Source of the DNA: an uncultured Ruminococcus sp. | GTDB lineage: Bacteria > Bacillota > Clostridia > Oscillospirales > Ruminococcaceae | Assembly (NCBI GenBank): GCA_902788785.1 | Contig: CADALT010000028.1 | Coordinates: forward strand, 1-38,067 | Direction of reading: 5' to 3' | DNA: 38,067 nucleotides | Shown: positions 23,701 to 31,264 of the stretch, in pieces | Layout: each line of letters begins with the position of its first letter | How positions within the stretch are numbered: the stretch's first letter is position 1 | Made by a program: the position numbers and the translations under genes | The notes under the pieces: model-generated | What the model was told of the DNA's origin: nothing | Seen by the model: the letters and a program-made list of their open reading frames with translations, nothing else | Databases searched by the model: none

Positions 23701-24187
23701 GGCTGAGATAGGCAAGCTTGACAGTGTTACTAATGTTACGCTCTACGAAGATTTCAAAAAGCGCATGACCGACTCGATGAGCAGCCTTGACTATGTGGTG
23801 CTGCTGGTGATAGTGAGTGCGGCAGGACTTGCATTCATCGTGCTTTACAATCTGACGAACATAAACATCACCGAGCGTGAGCGTGAGATAGCCACCATAA
23901 AGGTGCTGGGATTTTTCAAGAACGAAACTGCGGCTTACGTGCTGAGGGAGAACATATTCCTGACAGCGCTGGGCATTGCGGTGGGACTTGGACTGGGCGT
24001 GATACTGCACAGGTTCGTAATGGCGCAGATAGTGGTGGATCTGGTAAGCTTCAAGGTGAGGATACTCCCCCGAAGCTACTTATTCAGCATCGCACTTACT
24101 TTCCTTTTCAATCTTGCGGTGAATTTCTTCATGGAAAGCAAGCTTGAAAAGATAAACATGGCAGAAAGCCTAAAATCCGTCGAATGA
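20780..24187 (+). CDS. FtsX-type ABC permease with large coiled-coil ectodomain
   Basis: 1135 residues. A first membrane helix (about 15-40) leads to an outside domain that includes a coiled coil of roughly 340 residues (about 245-590) made of near-repeats such as EELDSAREELDSA and YEDGKAEYEDGKKKYEDG. The first FtsX domain has three helices (about 610-725, VFPIFFILVAALVCMTTM onward). A second anchored outside domain and a final FtsX domain (from about 1000, SLDYVVLLVIVSAAGLAF) end the protein. Such permeases are mechanotransducing rather than simple pumps. The substrate is unknown; peptide or lipid efflux and envelope regulation are options. Confidence 0.9.
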   Translation: MRSKMTASALREIRSSFGRFMAILSIIALGVGFFTGVRITTPAMVNTVGGFMTDHELFDYRIISTLGWEDKDVDKLKEREDVRAAEGAYALDLLCLDEEGEEHVFKTHSLTDDVNRPDILEGRLPKDAGECVIDGKTAFKVGDKLTVSETENTEDALDGFKPRELTVVGRIYSPAYVHFERGTTSLGSGSVTGYIYLNEADFDMDVYTELYIKLDHELDVYSDEYKDYMSEREGSWEEAAEAQAQDRYERIVSEAEEELNSGREELDSAREEGRQELDSAREELDSAKEELDSAAEKLKEAEKEIADGEKEIADNEKKLSDAKAQLDNAGSTLASGKAQLDSGWVQLEAGRKELEKNEKALTDGEKELKTAQKQIDEGLAQIKTAEKQLDGQQKELEEQQTAFMKENGAYFEMIDMLPTEQEMQLNGAKAQFEQGLGQIEAARKELGQKKAELSAGQKELDGKKKELDTAKEKLSAGRAEYEKNLAAYYASAGQYESGRAQYNSGRAEYNSGKAQLEDGKSELEKGRREYEDGKAEYEDGKKKYEDGEQEYEDGLTEFDEEIADAEKELADGEQELRDLEAPDIFLLDRNTNIGYACFKNDSEIVAQVARVFPIFFILVAALVCMTTMSRMVEERRTLIGTLKALGYSERAIMRRFTFYAGSAAMIGCVLGYGVGTVLFPRVIWMTYKLMYIELDIKYLFDVKLAVIAAAVSLLCSVGAAWLSCRYELAETAAELMRPKAPKAGKRVLLEHVPFIWNRMKFLHKVSVRNIFRYKKRLFMMILGISGCTALLLTGFGIKDSVGDFAVVQYEEIVTADASVSYKAEDDGTVPAELSQKLGDIGADYACVYSASWDLVKKDLTKSMSVVAPEDFSQLEGSMNFIDTDGSKLTAPVGDEALVSVSVAERYNVKKGDEIELRDENMRTLHFTVKDIFDNHVYNYVFVSHDEVERQLGERADLNEMYVNFKSGKDVHEAQAEIGKLDSVTNVTLYEDFKKRMTDSMSSLDYVVLLVIVSAAGLAFIVLYNLTNINITEREREIATIKVLGFFKNETAAYVLRENIFLTALGIAVGLGLGVILHRFVMAQIVVDLVSFKVRILPRSYLFSIALTFLFNLAVNFFMESKLEKINMAESLKSVE

Positions 24188-24195
24188 CCCCCTAG

Positions 24196-24611
24196 CCCTA
24201 GCCCGGGTCGCCAAATCGTTACGTTGTTTTGCTTAATAGGAAAAACAGGCGCTCGGTAGCGGTCTATAGTTGGTCGCTATAGGTAGCTTACCCTAGCCCG
24301 GGTCGCCTTGTCGTTACGTTGTTTTGTTTGATAGAAAAAATAGGCGCTCGGCAGCGGTCAATAGTTTGGTATTATAGGTAGCTTACCCTAGCCCGGAACG
24401 CCTTGTCGTTACGTTGTTTTGTTTAATAGAAAAAATAGGCGCTCGGTAGCGTTCAATAGCATGGCACTATAGGTAGTTTACCCTAGCCCGGGTCGCCTTG
24501 TCGTTACGTTGTTTTGTTTAATAGGAAAAACAGGCGCTCGGTAGCGGTCTATAGTTGGTCGCTATAGGTAGCTTACCCTAGCCCGGGACGCCTTGTCGTT
24601 ACGTTTTTTGC
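24196..24611 (+). repeat. Exact 95-bp tandem repeat, about 4.4 copies
   Basis: CCCTAGCCCGGG-like starts lie at 24196, 24291, 24386, 24481 and 24576, exactly 95 bp apart; the last copy is cut off near 24611. Each unit has a CGTTACGTTGTTTTG block, an AAxAGGCGCTCGG block and a variable 20-nt segment around CTATAG. Copies 1 and 4 are nearly identical, while 2 and 3 differ mainly in the variable segment. No ORF or promoter is seen. The core recurs at 5583 and 5719. Confidence 0.92.
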
Positions 24612-24654
24612 TTTAAATATTTGGATCATAAATTAGAATAAGGAGGATATCCGT

Positions 24655-27420
24655 ATGGTTAAGCTTGATTGGAACGAATATCTTGAAAAAGCCGCACAGG
24701 TCAATGCAGAGGGTGCAGTGCTTGTGCGCAATGAGGGGGGACTTCCCCTTGATAGAAATAATGAGATAGCTGTGTTAGGCAGGATACAGCTGGATTACTA
24801 CAAAAGCGGCACAGGTTCGGGCGGCATGGTCAATGTGGACAAGGTCACAGGGGTAGTGGACGGTCTTATCGAGGCAGGCGCCAGGCTGAACGAAAAGCTT
24901 TTGCAGACCTACAAAAGCTGGGTCGAAGAACACCCTTTCGACCAGGGCGAAGGCTGGGGCGACGAGCCCTGGTGTCAGGAGGAGATGCCTTTGACCGACG
25001 AGTTGGCGGCTGAGGCGGCAAAGACCTCAGATGCGGCACTGGTAATAATAGGCAGAACAGCAGGTGAGGAGCAGGACAACAGCTACACCGAGGGTTCGTA
25101 TCTGCTGACCAAAAAAGAGCATGAAATGATGGCGGTGGTGCGCAGGAATTTCAAGAAAATGATAGTTCTGCTGAATGTGGGCAATATCATAGACATGGGC
25201 TTTGTGGACGAATTTTCGCCCGAGGCTGTGCTTTACCTGTGGCAGGGCGGAATGACAGGCGGCACAGGTGCGGCAAGGGTGATACTGGGTGATGTATCGC
25301 CAAGCGGCTGCCTGCCCGACACCATAGCTTACAATATATCCGATTATCCTTCGGACAAGTATTTCCACGACCGTGACCGAAATTTCTATGCGGAGGATAT
25401 TTTCGTGGGATACAGATATTTTGATACTTTCGCCAAGGACAAGGTGCGCTATCATTTCGGGTACGGGCTTTCGTATACGGATTTCGAGATGAAGATAAAA
25501 GACCGCCAAAAGACCGATGACGGTATGCGCTACACCATCACCGTGACGAACACAGGCAGGTGTGACGGCAAAAACGTGGTCATGCTGTTCTGCAAATACT
25601 GCGAAGTGCCCGATGAGTTCATCTCACTGCCCGACAAGGTGCTGTGCGGATTTGAAAAGACAAAGACCCTTTCACCGAACGAATCGCAGGACGTGGTGAT
25701 AGATGTTAAGATACGTGACCTTGCGGTATATGATGACAGCGGCATAACAGGGCACAAGAACTGTCTTGTACTGCCCGAGGGAGTAAGGTTCCTTATCTGC
25801 GCAGGGGGACTTGGCGACAAGGAGCTTTATCCCGTGGACGACTTTACTTCCGACTTTTTCTTTGATGCAGGCAAAGCAGTGCTGGAAGAACACGAGCAGG
25901 CTTTAGCGCCCGTGATGGAGTTTAAGAGAATGGCACGCAAAGGCAATGAGCTTGTGTTCGAGGACGTACCTACACTGCGTATAGACGAGGCACAGCGCAG
26001 GCTCTCTGATATCCCCGAGGAAATAGCTTATACAGGCGACAAGGGACTTAAATTCGCAGATGTGGCAAAGGGAAAATGCACGCTTGATGAATTCATAGCA
26101 CAGCTTAGTGATGATGACCTTAATTGTCTGGTGCGTGGCGAGGGTATGTGCTCGCCAAAGGTGACCGCAGGCACAGCGGCGGCATTCGGCGGTGTTTCAC
26201 AGCGGCTCAAAGAACTGGGCGTACCCTGCGGATGCTGTTCGGACGGACCCTCGGGCATGAGAATGGACGTGGGCACAAAGGCATTCAGCCTGCCCAACGG
26301 CACACTGATAGCTTCGACCTTCAACAAAGGGCTGATAACCGAGCTGTTCTCCATGCTGGGTCTGGAAATGCAGGCGAACAATGTGGACTGTCTGCTGGGA
26401 CCGGGCATGAACATACACCGACATCCACTCAACGGCAGGAACTTCGAGTATTTCTCCGAAGACCCTTATCTTACGGGAACAATGGCTGTGGCTGAACTCA
26501 AAGGTCTGCACAGCGCAGGTGTAGAGGGCACTATAAAGCATTTCTGCGGCAACAATCAGGAGACTAACAGACATTTCCTTGATGCGGCAGTAAGCGAAAG
26601 GGCGCTGAGGGAGATTTATCTCAGAGGTTTCGAGATGGCAGTGCGTGACGGCGGCGGACGTTCGGTAATGACCACATACGGCAAGGTAAACGACCTGTGG
26701 ACCGCAGGCAACCACGACCTGAACACCCGGATACTCCGCAAGGAATGGGGCTTTAACGGCTTTGTCATGACCGACTGGTGGGCTAACATCAACGACCGTG
26801 GCGCTGAGCCCGACAAGGAAAATCTCGCAGCTATGGTCAGAGCGCAGAACGATGTATACATGGTCTGTGCAGACGGTGAGAACAACAGCGACAACATCAA
26901 GGCGGCGCTGGCTGACGGCAGGCTGGCTAAAGCCGAGCTGCAGCGCAGTGCGAAAAACGTGCTGGATTTCCTGCTTTCGACCCACGCTATGGAGCGTATG
27001 ATGGGCGAGGATAAGAAGGTCGAGATACTGAACAAACCCGAGGACACCACCGACCCCGAGGCTGCAAGCAGAGTGTACACCGTGGACAGGGAGCTCACCA
27101 TCGACCTTTGCGATGTGAAGACTGCACGAAATGCCGAGCACAGCTTCACGCTGGATGTTACTTACCCCGGAGTATACAAGGTGACCCTCACCGCCAGCTC
27201 ACAGCAGAGCGAGCTGGCACAGATGCCCGTGACTGTATTCGGCTCGGGCACAGCCTGGGGCACATACACCTGGAACGGTACAGGCGGCAGACCTGTCAGC
27301 CATACGATAGAGCAGGTTTATATGTTCTCGAGATTTACGGTGCTGAGATTACACTTCGGGCTGGGCGGACTTGACCTTATCAGCATGAAGTTTGAAAAAA
27401 CCGCTGATATCCAAGAATAA
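24655..27420 (+). CDS. Beta-glucosidase-like glycoside hydrolase family 3, permuted order
   Basis: 921 residues with the two GH3 halves swapped. The alpha/beta sandwich domain comes first (AAQVNAEGAVLVRNEGGLPL, LVIIGRTAGEEQDNSYTEGS, acid/base region). A fibronectin-like domain follows (FGYGLSYTDFEM, ITVTNTGRCDGKNVVMLF). The TIM-barrel domain comes last, from about residue 480 (SDGPSGMRM, GPGMNIHRHPLNGRNFEYFS, KHFCGNNQETNRH), with nucleophile Asp707 in VMTDWWA. This order is described for R. albus and Butyrivibrio enzymes. It hydrolyses beta-linked oligosaccharides. No signal peptide is seen, so it is intracellular, acting on imported cellodextrins. AGGAGG precedes the ATG. Confidence 0.93.
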   Translation: MVKLDWNEYLEKAAQVNAEGAVLVRNEGGLPLDRNNEIAVLGRIQLDYYKSGTGSGGMVNVDKVTGVVDGLIEAGARLNEKLLQTYKSWVEEHPFDQGEGWGDEPWCQEEMPLTDELAAEAAKTSDAALVIIGRTAGEEQDNSYTEGSYLLTKKEHEMMAVVRRNFKKMIVLLNVGNIIDMGFVDEFSPEAVLYLWQGGMTGGTGAARVILGDVSPSGCLPDTIAYNISDYPSDKYFHDRDRNFYAEDIFVGYRYFDTFAKDKVRYHFGYGLSYTDFEMKIKDRQKTDDGMRYTITVTNTGRCDGKNVVMLFCKYCEVPDEFISLPDKVLCGFEKTKTLSPNESQDVVIDVKIRDLAVYDDSGITGHKNCLVLPEGVRFLICAGGLGDKELYPVDDFTSDFFFDAGKAVLEEHEQALAPVMEFKRMARKGNELVFEDVPTLRIDEAQRRLSDIPEEIAYTGDKGLKFADVAKGKCTLDEFIAQLSDDDLNCLVRGEGMCSPKVTAGTAAAFGGVSQRLKELGVPCGCCSDGPSGMRMDVGTKAFSLPNGTLIASTFNKGLITELFSMLGLEMQANNVDCLLGPGMNIHRHPLNGRNFEYFSEDPYLTGTMAVAELKGLHSAGVEGTIKHFCGNNQETNRHFLDAAVSERALREIYLRGFEMAVRDGGGRSVMTTYGKVNDLWTAGNHDLNTRILRKEWGFNGFVMTDWWANINDRGAEPDKENLAAMVRAQNDVYMVCADGENNSDNIKAALADGRLAKAELQRSAKNVLDFLLSTHAMERMMGEDKKVEILNKPEDTTDPEAASRVYTVDRELTIDLCDVKTARNAEHSFTLDVTYPGVYKVTLTASSQQSELAQMPVTVFGSGTAWGTYTWNGTGGRPVSHTIEQVYMFSRFTVLRLHFGLGGLDLISMKFEKTADIQE

Positions 27421-27425
27421 ACCGC

Positions 27426-27441
27426 CTGCGCTGTTGCGCAG
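27426..27441 (+). terminator. Weak terminator hairpin after the GH3 gene
   Basis: CTGCGC-TGTT-GCGCAG followed by CAATTAAATTG and TAATTTT. The stem is short and the U-tract interrupted. Confidence 0.45.
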
Positions 27442-27484
27442 CAATTAAATTGTAATTTTAGAACAAATATTTGATACAGCCATC

Positions 27485-27513
27485 TTTACTTTTGTATATT
27501 TTTATGTTATAAT
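27485..27513 (+). promoter_or_regulatory. Promoter of the mtnN-luxS-punA operon
   Basis: TTTACT (27485-27490), a 17-nt spacer and TATAAT (27508-27513). A second TATAAT lies 10 nt downstream. Confidence 0.7.
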
Positions 27514-27583
27514 ATATTTATAATGATCGAAAGAACTTACAGTATTTGAATGACAGATATTTTTACGGGACGGAGCTGATAAC

Positions 27584-28318
27584 GTGTTCAAAAACAGTAA
27601 TAAATTCACGGTGGGTGTCATAGGTGCTATGAAGCCCGAGATAGATGCATTGAAGCCCAAGCTTGAAAACGGCGGTATGGTGACAGTCAGCGGGATAGAG
27701 TTCGTTTACGGCGAGCTTTTCGGCATGAACGTGGTGGCTGCACAGTGCGGTGTGGGCAAGGTGTTCGCAGGCATTTGCGCAGAGGCTATGATACTGACTT
27801 TCAAGCCCGATGTAATAATAAACGCAGGTGTGGGCGGCTCGCTGACGGACAAGCTTGATATAGGCGATGCAGGCATAGCAAGTGCTGTTGTCCAGCACGA
27901 TATGGATACCACTCCGCTGGGTGATCCGAAGGGACTTATCTCGGGCATAAACAAGGTATACTTTGAGTGTTCGCAAAAGTATACAGCCTTGCTGGAGGAA
28001 GCGGCAGTGGCTCACGGCATACACTCTGAAAAGGGCGTTATCGCTTCGGGCGACTGTTTTGTGAACAGCGAAGAAAAGCGCAGCGAACTCAGGAACGAGT
28101 TTTCTGCCATAGTATGCGAGATGGAGGGCGGTGCGATAGGGCACGTATGCTTCGTCAACGGCACTGATTTCTGCATACTGAGGACCATTTCCGATAACGG
28201 AGATGAAAATTCAAACAACGACTATGCTCAGTCGCTGGCTAAAGCTGCAGCGGCAGAGCTGGAAATACTCGATGAGTTCTTAAAGAGACTCGCTGAGACA
28301 GTAAAGGAGGATACTTAA
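27584..28318 (+). CDS. mtnN: 5'-Methylthioadenosine/S-adenosylhomocysteine nucleosidase
   Basis: A 244-residue Pfs-type nucleosidase. GVIGAMKPEID carries the first catalytic Glu. NAGVGGSL forms the phosphorylase-like site, and VCEMEGGAIGHVC with RTISDNGD contains the second Glu and the Asp that protonates adenine. It cleaves S-adenosylhomocysteine to S-ribosylhomocysteine, the LuxS substrate, and luxS follows with no gap. The GTG start has GGAG 8-9 nt upstream. Confidence 0.95.
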   Translation: MFKNSNKFTVGVIGAMKPEIDALKPKLENGGMVTVSGIEFVYGELFGMNVVAAQCGVGKVFAGICAEAMILTFKPDVIINAGVGGSLTDKLDIGDAGIASAVVQHDMDTTPLGDPKGLISGINKVYFECSQKYTALLEEAAVAHGIHSEKGVIASGDCFVNSEEKRSELRNEFSAIVCEMEGGAIGHVCFVNGTDFCILRTISDNGDENSNNDYAQSLAKAAAAELEILDEFLKRLAETVKEDT

Positions 28319-28786
28319 ATGGAAAAGATAGCCAGCTTCACAGTCAACCACAACGACCTGCTGCCGGGACTTTATGTTTCAAGAAAAGATGCCAGCGGCG
28401 AATGCACGGTAACAACATTCGATATGCGCATGACTGCGCCTAACCGTGAGCCTGTTATGGATACGGCATCCATACACACCATCGAGCACCTGGGTGCGAC
28501 ATATCTGCGCAACTGCGCCGCAAAGAATTCCATAGTATATTTCGGACCAATGGGATGCAGGACAGGCTTCTATATCATCCTTTTCGGCGAGCTGGAGAGC
28601 GAGAACATATATGAACTGGTGGTGGATATGTGCCACTCGATACTCGACCACGAGGGCGAGATACCCGGTGCAAGACCCGAAGAATGCGGCAATTATTCTG
28701 ACCAGGACTTAGAGGGTGCCAAGCAGTATATACAGCGCTACGTAAACGACCTTATAGAGAACAAGCGCTTTACATATCCCGAATAA
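28319..28786 (+). CDS. luxS: S-ribosylhomocysteine lyase LuxS
   Basis: A 155-residue metalloenzyme. Zinc/iron ligands are seen in HTIEH (about residues 54-58) and the Cys of PEECGNY, and the catalytic Cys in GPMGCRTGFY. It converts S-ribosylhomocysteine to homocysteine and DPD, the precursor of autoinducer-2. Its AAGGAGG is inside the end of mtnN, so mtnN and luxS are made together, consistent with methyl-cycle recycling. Confidence 0.97.
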   Translation: MEKIASFTVNHNDLLPGLYVSRKDASGECTVTTFDMRMTAPNREPVMDTASIHTIEHLGATYLRNCAAKNSIVYFGPMGCRTGFYIILFGELESENIYELVVDMCHSILDHEGEIPGARPEECGNYSDQDLEGAKQYIQRYVNDLIENKRFTYPE

Positions 28787-28804
28787 TACGGAGGCGAACA
28801 TAAA

Positions 28805-29095
28805 ATGACACCACTGGGAAAACTTATGATGCTGCTCGTGGTCGTGATGATATTCGTACTGGGCACGGTCATTATCGGTGTGCTGGAAAAGGGCGTAAGA
28901 TCGGGCAGTATATCCCCTGCGGTAATGGCAGCGACAGTGACGGCATTCCTGATACTGGTGTTCGGCGGACTGATAGCATTCATAGCCGTAAAGATGAGGC
29001 AGTTCAGAGAACACAAGCGTGAGTCAAGTTCAGCAGATATACTCAACGAGATAATGGCAATGAAGGACACCGATAAAAAGGAGGATGAGCCGTGA
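28805..29095 (+). CDS. Small two-helix membrane protein
   Basis: 96 residues. Hydrophobic helices at about 7-28 and 43-64 are followed by a charged cytosolic tail (KMRQFREHKRESSSADILNE). No family is recognised. GGAGG is about 9 nt before the ATG. Its end overlaps the punA start (GTGA), placing it firmly inside this operon. A role in export or sensing of operon products is conceivable, but nothing in the sequence shows it. Confidence 0.75.
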   Translation: MTPLGKLMMLLVVVMIFVLGTVIIGVLEKGVRSGSISPAVMAATVTAFLILVFGGLIAFIAVKMRQFREHKRESSSADILNEIMAMKDTDKKEDEP

Positions 29096-29916
29096 GCGTA
29101 AACTATGAAAAGCTTGTAAATGCTTGCGGATATGTCCGTGAAAGGGCAGGCTGCTCGCCTAAGATCGGCATAGTGCTGGGCTCGGGGCTGGGCGGCTTTG
29201 CGGAAGAGGCAGAGATCATATCCTCGGTGAACTACAGCGATATACCCGACTTTCCACGTTCTACGGTAGAGGGGCACAAGGGCAGGTTCATCTTTGGCAA
29301 GGTGAGCGGTGTCGAGGTCGTCATGATGCAGGGCAGAGTACACTACTACGAGGGTTATCCCATGGAAGATGTGGTGATGCCCACAAGACTGATGGGTATG
29401 CTCGGGGTGGAAACACTGCTGCTGACAAACGCAGCAGGCGGCATAGACCGCAGCTTCAAGGCAGGCGACATCATGCTGATAACCGACCATATCGCTGCAT
29501 TCGTGCCTAACCCGCTGATCGGCAAAAACGATGACAGGCTGGGCGTAAGATTTCCCGATATGTCAGAGGTTTATGATATAACACTCAGGGAGAAGGCGCT
29601 GGCGGCAGCGTCGGAGCACGGCACAGAGCTAAAACAGGGCATTTATGCGCAGCTGACAGGTCCATCATATGAGACTCCTGCGGAGATACGTATGCTTGAA
29701 ACTATTGGAGCATCGGCAGTGGGTATGTCCACAGCCTGCGAAGCCATAGCGGCAAGGCATATGGGGCTTAAAGTCTGCGGACTCTCGCTGATATCAAATA
29801 TGGCGGCAGGCATAAACAGCACTCCCCTCTCCCACGAAGAAGTTCAGCAGGCGGCTGACGATGCAGCGGAGAGATTCACAGCGCTGGTAAAGGGCTTTAT
29901 AGGAAAGCTCGGCTGA
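29092..29916 (+). CDS. punA: Purine nucleoside phosphorylase, inosine/guanosine type
   Basis: 274 residues of the trimeric PNP family. Signatures are IGIVLGSGLGGF (phosphate), STVEGHKGRF, GRVHYYEGYP, LLLTNAAGGI, QLTGPSYETPAEIRML, VGMSTACEAIAARH and LISNMAAGI. It phosphorolyses inosine and guanosine in purine salvage. The start is a GTG overlapping the upstream stop, with GGATGAG before it. With mtnN it handles nucleoside by-products. Confidence 0.94.
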   Translation: MSVNYEKLVNACGYVRERAGCSPKIGIVLGSGLGGFAEEAEIISSVNYSDIPDFPRSTVEGHKGRFIFGKVSGVEVVMMQGRVHYYEGYPMEDVVMPTRLMGMLGVETLLLTNAAGGIDRSFKAGDIMLITDHIAAFVPNPLIGKNDDRLGVRFPDMSEVYDITLREKALAAASEHGTELKQGIYAQLTGPSYETPAEIRMLETIGASAVGMSTACEAIAARHMGLKVCGLSLISNMAAGINSTPLSHEEVQQAADDAAERFTALVKGFIGKLG

Positions 29917-29932
29917 TATAACGAACAGACCA

Positions 29933-29963
29933 CAGGACGGAGCAGGCTTCGTCCTGTTTTTTT
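29933..29963 (+). terminator. Terminator of the mtnN-punA operon
   Basis: CAGGACG (29933-29939) pairs with CGTCCTG (29950-29956), followed by seven T's. Confidence 0.92.
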
Positions 29964-29965
29964 CA

Positions 29966-30160
29966 AGGCAACACCGCACAGCCACCGACTAAAGCCTTTA
30001 CGCACCATCCACTTGCAGATTTTCCGTCATCTTTCCCAAATTTTCCTTGAAAGGCGTCAGCCTTCCTGCGTCAAATTTAGAAAACCTGACGAAAAATCTG
30101 AAACATCAGTTTCACTGATGTTGGGCGTATCCGGTACACAATGGTTGTGCGGTGTTGCCT
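29966..30160. mobile_element. MITE-like palindromic element
   Basis: 195 bp bounded by 18-bp inverted repeats, AGGCAACACCGCACAGCC on the left and GGTTGTGCGGTGTTGCCT on the right, with one mismatch. A second nested inverted pair lies inside (CAGATTTTCCGTCA with TGACGAAAAATCTG), then AAATTT and AAGGCGT/AGCCTT-type arms. The whole sequence can fold into one long hairpin. It has no ORF. It sits immediately after the punA terminator. A non-autonomous element or a large repetitive palindrome fits; no clear target duplication is visible. Confidence 0.75.
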
Positions 30161-30354
30161 CAATAAAACCTACCTAATGCATAGTAAAGCGCCGACATCG
30201 GGGGCGGTGTTAGTGCAGGGTGACGAAGTGCGAAATATTGACAAAAAAATGGGGGCAAAATTTCCGTCGATATGCAGTTAATGTGATCTTTGGGCGTTAT
30301 GTTTGATGAGCATGATGCATAGATGTTCACAAAAATTTTTCGCTGATGCAGGAT

Positions 30355-30383
30355 TTGATTTTTTTGCGAAAACGATGTATCAT
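30355..30383 (+). promoter_or_regulatory. Promoter of the ECF-S gene
   Basis: TTGATT (30355-30360), a 17-nt spacer and TATCAT (30378-30383). A perfect 10-bp palindrome GAAACGTTTC (30393-30402) follows and may be an operator. The rest of the 30161-30354 gap shows no ORF and no riboswitch I recognise. Confidence 0.65.
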
Positions 30384-30427
30384 CTTATCACAGAAACGTT
30401 TCGGATATATCGAAAGGAATGATACAC

Positions 30428-30997
30428 ATGACCAATGCGGCAGACAGAACACAGGCTTCTAAAAAACTAAGGCTCATCACTCTTACGGGAGTTTTCGCCT
30501 CACTCATATACATACTGACAGCATTCGTACACATACCCACAGGTGCAGGCTACACCCACGCAGGGGACGGGATAATTTTCCTGGCGGCAAGCCTGCTGCC
30601 TGCGCCCTATGCCATGGCGGCAGGAGCAATAGGCGGCGCACTGGCGGACGGACTGAGCGGGTTTGCGGTATGGATGCCTGCTACTATCATCATAAAGGCT
30701 GTCACCTGCCTGTTCTTTACAAGCAAGGGCGATAGGATAGTCACAAAGCGAAATCTGCTGGGGCTGATACCCTCGCTGATACTTTGCGTATGCGGCTACA
30801 GTTTATACCAGGGCATTTTCATGACCGAGCATTTTTCCGCTGCGACAATAAGCGCTGCCTTCGTGCAGACCCCTGCATACTGCATACAAACAGCAGCGAG
30901 CAGCGTACTCTACATACTGCTCGGAAAGGCTCTTGACGGTATACATTTCAAGCGTATGACCGCAGCATTGTCGGAAAAGCCGAAGGCTAAGGCTTAA
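30428..30997 (+). CDS. ECF transporter S component, unknown vitamin-type substrate
   Basis: A 189-residue protein with about six helices. The first includes LITLTGVFASLIYILTAFVH. PTGAGYTHAGDGIIFLAASL, then LPAPYAMAAGAIGGALADGL, is the pattern of ECF substrate-binding subunits of the TIGR04002/ThiW-like kind. It would work with the shared EcfAAT module, not present here. The ligand is not predictable. The ATG at 30428 has AAAGGA 9 nt upstream; the ATG at 30419 abuts that site. The gene is monocistronic. Confidence 0.82.
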   Translation: MTNAADRTQASKKLRLITLTGVFASLIYILTAFVHIPTGAGYTHAGDGIIFLAASLLPAPYAMAAGAIGGALADGLSGFAVWMPATIIIKAVTCLFFTSKGDRIVTKRNLLGLIPSLILCVCGYSLYQGIFMTEHFSAATISAAFVQTPAYCIQTAASSVLYILLGKALDGIHFKRMTAALSEKPKAKA

Positions 30998-31058
30998 CGT
31001 GATACGGCTGCATTAGGGGTTTGCCGATCATGCGCAGGACAAATTACTGATACAGACC

Positions 31059-31103
31059 ATGCTCTTTGGCGTTTTGATATGCCGAAGAGCATATTTTATT
31101 TTA
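31059..31103 (+). terminator. Terminator after the ECF-S gene
   Basis: ATGCTCTTTGGC pairs with GCCGAAGAGCAT (one mismatch), followed by ATTTTATTTTA. Confidence 0.85.
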
Positions 31104-31151
31104 TATCAAACGGCATAAATTTCCGGGCGTTCAGTGCTGACTATATATATA

Positions 31152-31180
31152 TTGACAAGCAAAGATATACGGTGTTAATA
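31152..31180 (+). promoter_or_regulatory. Promoter of the ECF sigma operon
   Basis: TTGACA (31152-31157) with TTAATA (31175-31180) at 17 nt, or TAATAT at 18 nt. The -10 is weak, as often at regulated promoters. No second, ECF-type autoregulatory promoter could be assigned. Confidence 0.6.
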
Positions 31181-31264
31181 TAGTAAATGAAAAAAATATT
31201 TTTACGCTGCAACTTTTTACAGGGCACGGGCGTTTTATATAGTGTAGAACAAAAGGAGGTGCAT

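Noticed and set aside
24196-24611. CRISPR or coding repeat for the 95-bp array
   Set aside because: Repeat and 'spacer' parts are equally similar between copies, and frames contain stops.
30161-30354. Riboswitch upstream of the ECF-S gene
   Set aside because: I found no known aptamer box, and the likely promoter lies downstream of most of this stretch, so it would not be in the mRNA.
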